The notes under the pieces were generated by a model. The model made no database searches, was not told the DNA's origin, and worked only from the letters and a program-made list of their open reading frames with translations. This document shows positions 61,715 through 64,000 of a stretch of DNA of 64,000 nucleotides, piece by piece. The stretch is from CAYRDC01 sp964422925 (GTDB lineage: Bacteria > Bacteroidota > Bacteroidia > Chitinophagales > S012-47). The DNA lies in assembly GCA_964422925.1 (NCBI GenBank), contig CAYRDC010000007.1, forward strand, positions 60,544 to 124,543, written 5' to 3'. How positions within the stretch are numbered: position 1 is the first letter of the stretch; every line of letters begins with the position of its first letter. A program made the position numbers and the translations under genes.

Positions 61715-62857
61715 TTATTTCCTGATTCCTATGAATCCTTTTTGGTTCAGGTAATACAACAAAGTTCCGGCAATCATCCCAATTACGAAACCGTAGGGCA
61801 GCCCTCCGGCTATTAGAGCCACAATCAGGGCTATGGTCAATTCAGACCGCTCGGTGCTGATATCCCGGATCAGTACCATGAGCGCCAGGCTTTCAAACAA
61901 CAGGATCACCCCCAGCACCGGCAACGGAAAGATATGCATAACCTGGTCGAACCCGCGGCTCAGGAACAAACCCAGGATAAGGTACATGGATCCATAAATG
62001 ATGACCGAGCCGCCCGTCCTGCCCCCGAAGGTATAATGGCCGGCCATGCCGCCTGATCCATGACATACCGGGATGCCGCTGAAAAACGGGTTTACCAGGT
62101 TCATCAGCGAATAGGTGAAACTGATTTTCTTGACGGTGATGTCCTTTCTCTCCGGGAAATAATCACTGGCTATCTGGTGGGTAGCGAGGATGGAATTGCC
62201 GAGCGAAAGCGGAATCTGCGGCAGGGTTAGCAGGATAAAGCCGGTTAAAATATCGTTCCACCCGGGCCGGGTGAAATGGGGCAGGGCAAATCCGGCACTT
62301 TCAGACAGGGTGGTTCCGGATATTTTAAACACGAAGGCATACACAATGCCCAAACCAATGGCTAGCAGTGCCGCGGGCACTTTTTTATTGCCCAGCAGGA
62401 AAACCACCAGCAGAAAGGTGACGGCAGCCAGCCAGTAGCCGGGCACCCCGTCAGCCGGGATGTACCGGCCCAGGGCCAGCATAGCCAGTTTTATTCCCAG
62501 GCCAAACTGGATGCCGCGCACCACGCACTTGGGAATCACCCGGGCCAGCCATTTGACCAGGTTGGTGACTGTCAGCAAAAACATCACCATGCCAATGGCC
62601 AGCCCACCGCCATACAGCACTTCGGGGCTCACTTTCTGGGTAATCACTATGGCTGCCATGGCTTTCAGGGGCTGCACCGGCATGGGCATGCGGTATACCA
62701 GGGCCGTGAAAATCTGCATAACCCCGAACATGATGAGCACACTGGCCGGGTCGAGCCCCGCGGCCAGGATCATGGCCACTATCAGTGGGAAATCTGTTCC
62801 GATATCGCCAAAAGCTCCTGCCAGCTCATTCCTGTTAAACCGGATACGACCCTTCAT
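61715..62857 (-). CDS. MOT1-like molybdate (or sulfate) permease
   Basis: A 380-residue inner-membrane protein with about ten helices. The signature ELAGAFGDIGTDFPL and PMPVQPLKAMAA is that of the MOT1/SulP-like molybdate transporters. Start ATG 62857 (MKGRIRFNRNELAG) is chosen over an upstream start at 62974 that would add a non-family leader. First gene of the operon MOT1-moeA-moaD-moaE-moaCB, so molybdate is the likely cargo. Confidence 0.87.
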   Translation of the reverse strand: MKGRIRFNRNELAGAFGDIGTDFPLIVAMILAAGLDPASVLIMFGVMQIFTALVYRMPMPVQPLKAMAAIVITQKVSPEVLYGGGLAIGMVMFLLTVTNLVKWLARVIPKCVVRGIQFGLGIKLAMLALGRYIPADGVPGYWLAAVTFLLVVFLLGNKKVPAALLAIGLGIVYAFVFKISGTTLSESAGFALPHFTRPGWNDILTGFILLTLPQIPLSLGNSILATHQIASDYFPERKDITVKKISFTYSLMNLVNPFFSGIPVCHGSGGMAGHYTFGGRTGGSVIIYGSMYLILGLFLSRGFDQVMHIFPLPVLGVILLFESLALMVLIRDISTERSELTIALIVALIAGGLPYGFVIGMIAGTLLYYLNQKGFIGIRK

Positions 62858-62980
62858 AAATCCCCTGCGGTTTGAAGCCCAAAATTGAATAAAATAATGA
62901 TTCCGCGGCAAAAGGCTGATTTCACGGCCTGACAAGGCCGCTGTTGGGGCGGGGTCATCCCTGCAAGCTGTCAAATTTTG

Positions 62981-62988
62981 TACATTTG
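62981..62988 (+). promoter_or_regulatory. -7 promoter box of tatA-moaA
   Basis: TACATTTG matches TAnnTTTG exactly, 16 nt before the tatA ATG at 63005. The RNA leader would be only about 10 nt. No -33 TTTG at the standard distance. Confidence 0.5.
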
Positions 62989-63004
62989 GGTAAAATCCTT
63001 GCGC

Positions 63005-63184
63005 ATGTATTTAGCCATAATACCGGGTGTTTCTGAATGGGTATTGATAATCATCGCGTTATTGCTTTTGTTTGGCGGGCGAAAGATTCCTGAATTGATG
63101 CGGGGCATCGGAGAAGGGATCCGTGAATTCAGGAAAGCCCGGAAGGGAATCGATGAACCGGATAAGCAGGAACCGAAAGGATGA
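63005..63184 (+). CDS. tatA: Twin-arginine translocase subunit TatA/E
   Basis: A 59-residue protein with one membrane helix (VLIIIALLLLF) followed by the family sequence GGRKIPELMRGIGEGIREFRKA, an amphipathic helix, and a charged tail. It forms the Tat pore for folded proteins, which often carry cofactors such as molybdopterin. ATG 63005 is preferred over TTG 62978. The stop codon overlaps the moaA start. Confidence 0.92.
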   Translation: MYLAIIPGVSEWVLIIIALLLLFGGRKIPELMRGIGEGIREFRKARKGIDEPDKQEPKG

Positions 63185-64000
63185 TGTTACGGGATTCATT
63201 CGGGAGGACACATTCTTACCTTAGGATTTCACTGACCGACCGGTGCAATTTGCGCTGCCGTTACTGCATGCCCCCGCAGCCCCAGTGGATGGAAAACGGC
63301 CGGCTGCTGACGGGGGAGGAGATCCTGCGCCTCGCGGAAATTTTTGTGCGTTCATTCCAAATCAGCAAAATACGTTTCACGGGCGGGGAGCCCCTGGTAC
63401 GCAGGGAGGCGGCTGCTATTATGGAAGGGGTCGCCCGGCTCGGGGTGGAAACAGCCGTTACCACCAATGGCATCCTCCTGCACCGCTTCCTGCCGCTGTT
63501 CCGGGAGATCGGCCTGAAAGGGCTGAATATCAGCCTGGACACCCTGAAACCGCAGAAATTCATAAACCTCACCTACCGGGACGCATTTGAACAGGTCTGG
63601 AGAAATATCCGGCTGGCCATCGACTCGGGCTTTCATGTCAAGCTGAACATGGTCGTCATCCGGGGGTGGAACGAGGATGAGCTACCGGATTTTGTCGCCC
63701 TGACCCGCGACCTGCCGGTCCATGTGCGGTTTATCGAATATATGCCGTTCCGGGATAACTGCTGGGCCAGCGCCAAAGTGTTCACTTACCGGGAAATGCT
63801 GGAGGTGATCGGCTCCCGGTATGAAATTGAAAAAATCAAGGACCCCAAATTCAGCACTTCCAAGAGTTACCGCGTGCCGTTTCACGCGGGCACCTTCGGG
63901 GTTATCAGCACGGTGAGCGAACCCTTCTGTGATAGCTGCAACCGGATCCGCCTGACCGCGGACGGCACCCTGCGCAATTGCCTGTTCACCCGCGATGAAA
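63181..64000 (+). CDS. moaA: GTP 3',8-cyclase MoaA (3' end cut by window edge)
   Basis: Radical-SAM enzyme of the first step of molybdenum cofactor synthesis. The frame is open from ATG 63181 (or 63184) to the window end, 273 codons. The N-terminal cluster is CNLRCRYC (Cys22, 26, 29); FTGGEPLVRRE and NISLDTLKP follow; FIEYMPFRDN is the usual FIELMP region. The C-terminal [4Fe-4S] site begins CDSCNRIRLTADGTLRNC. The start overlaps the tatA stop in ATGA, so it is coupled. The final C-terminal part, with the GG tail, is outside. Confidence 0.96.
   Translation, partial: MMLRDSFGRTHSYLRISLTDRCNLRCRYCMPPQPQWMENGRLLTGEEILRLAEIFVRSFQISKIRFTGGEPLVRREAAAIMEGVARLGVETAVTTNGILLHRFLPLFREIGLKGLNISLDTLKPQKFINLTYRDAFEQVWRNIRLAIDSGFHVKLNMVVIRGWNEDELPDFVALTRDLPVHVRFIEYMPFRDNCWASAKVFTYREMLEVIGSRYEIEKIKDPKFSTSKSYRVPFHAGTFGVISTVSEPFCDSCNRIRLTADGTLRNCLFTRDE

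Noticed and set aside
1..64000. CRISPR arrays, tRNA or rRNA genes, insertion sequences and phage attachment sites
   Set aside because: Looked for by eye on both strands; no regular spaced repeats, cloverleaf-like stretches, transposase motifs or direct-repeat flanks were found. A tRNA or covariance-model scan would be needed to exclude small RNAs.

Overview
The window looks like a chromosomal piece of an anaerobic or facultatively anaerobic member of the Bacteroidota. The evidence is: several secreted proteins with type IX secretion (T9SS) C-terminal sorting domains; a TonB-dependent receptor with an N-terminal carboxypeptidase-regulatory-like domain followed by a DUF4249 lipoprotein; promoter -7 boxes of the TAnnTTTG type; few strong Shine-Dalgarno sites; and a complex I operon without NuoE, NuoF and NuoG. 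No tRNA, rRNA, CRISPR array, insertion sequence or phage gene was seen.

Layout. (1) 1-14.4 kb, + strand: a tight catabolic operon, cut by the left edge. It encodes an SCP-x/BbsB-like thiolase, a B12-dependent acyl-CoA mutase in two subunits, a family III CoA-transferase, a fused indolepyruvate-type 2-oxoacid oxidoreductase (IorA-GltD-ferredoxin) with IorB, a three-subunit molybdenum hydroxylase, a HisC-like aminotransferase and a second thiolase. (2) 14.5-18.1 kb: MscS channel, MarR regulator, DoxX-like protein, double-CDGSH protein and the dipeptidase PepD. (3) 18.3-28.5 kb: nuoABCDHIJKLMN plus one unknown gene. (4) 28.5-32.0 kb, - strand: pyruvate:ferredoxin oxidoreductase. (5) 32.2-37.4 kb: three enzymes of the anaerobic benzoyl-CoA pathway (Had, Oah/BamA, Dch), interrupted by a T9SS RCC1-repeat protein. 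(6) 37.4-42.6 kb: TonB receptor, DUF4249 lipoprotein, two putative zinc peptidases and a stray T9SS sorting domain. (7) 42.8-51.0 kb, - strand: four secreted proteins, three with T9SS tails and two with PKD domains. (8) 51.3-58.9 kb: helical protein, arginine decarboxylase, FAD oxidase, an unusual DUF4242/cyclase-like/AraC regulator, a beta-propeller lipoprotein and an outer-membrane barrel. (9) 58.9-64.0 kb: a molybdenum cofactor operon (moaCB fusion, moaE, moaD, moeA, MOT1-like molybdate permease) divergent from tatA-moaA, which runs off the right edge.

How the parts may fit. The left operon matches most of the enzyme set reported for anaerobic indoleacetate (auxin) degradation in Aromatoleum/Azoarcus: molybdenum hydroxylase, CoA-transferase, B12 mutase and thiolase, ending at 2-aminobenzoyl-CoA. 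An aminotransferase and an indolepyruvate oxidoreductase are added, which would let it start from tryptophan. Had, Oah and Dch carry a benzoyl-CoA-type ring down to an open-chain acyl-CoA. The molybdenum cofactor genes would serve the hydroxylase, and PFOR, the fused IOR and the NADH-module-free complex I would handle the low-potential electrons. The lactam-opening hydrolase, the acyl-CoA dehydrogenase and the ring reductase are not in the window, so the substrate assignment is an inference. The families themselves are clear from sequence motifs.
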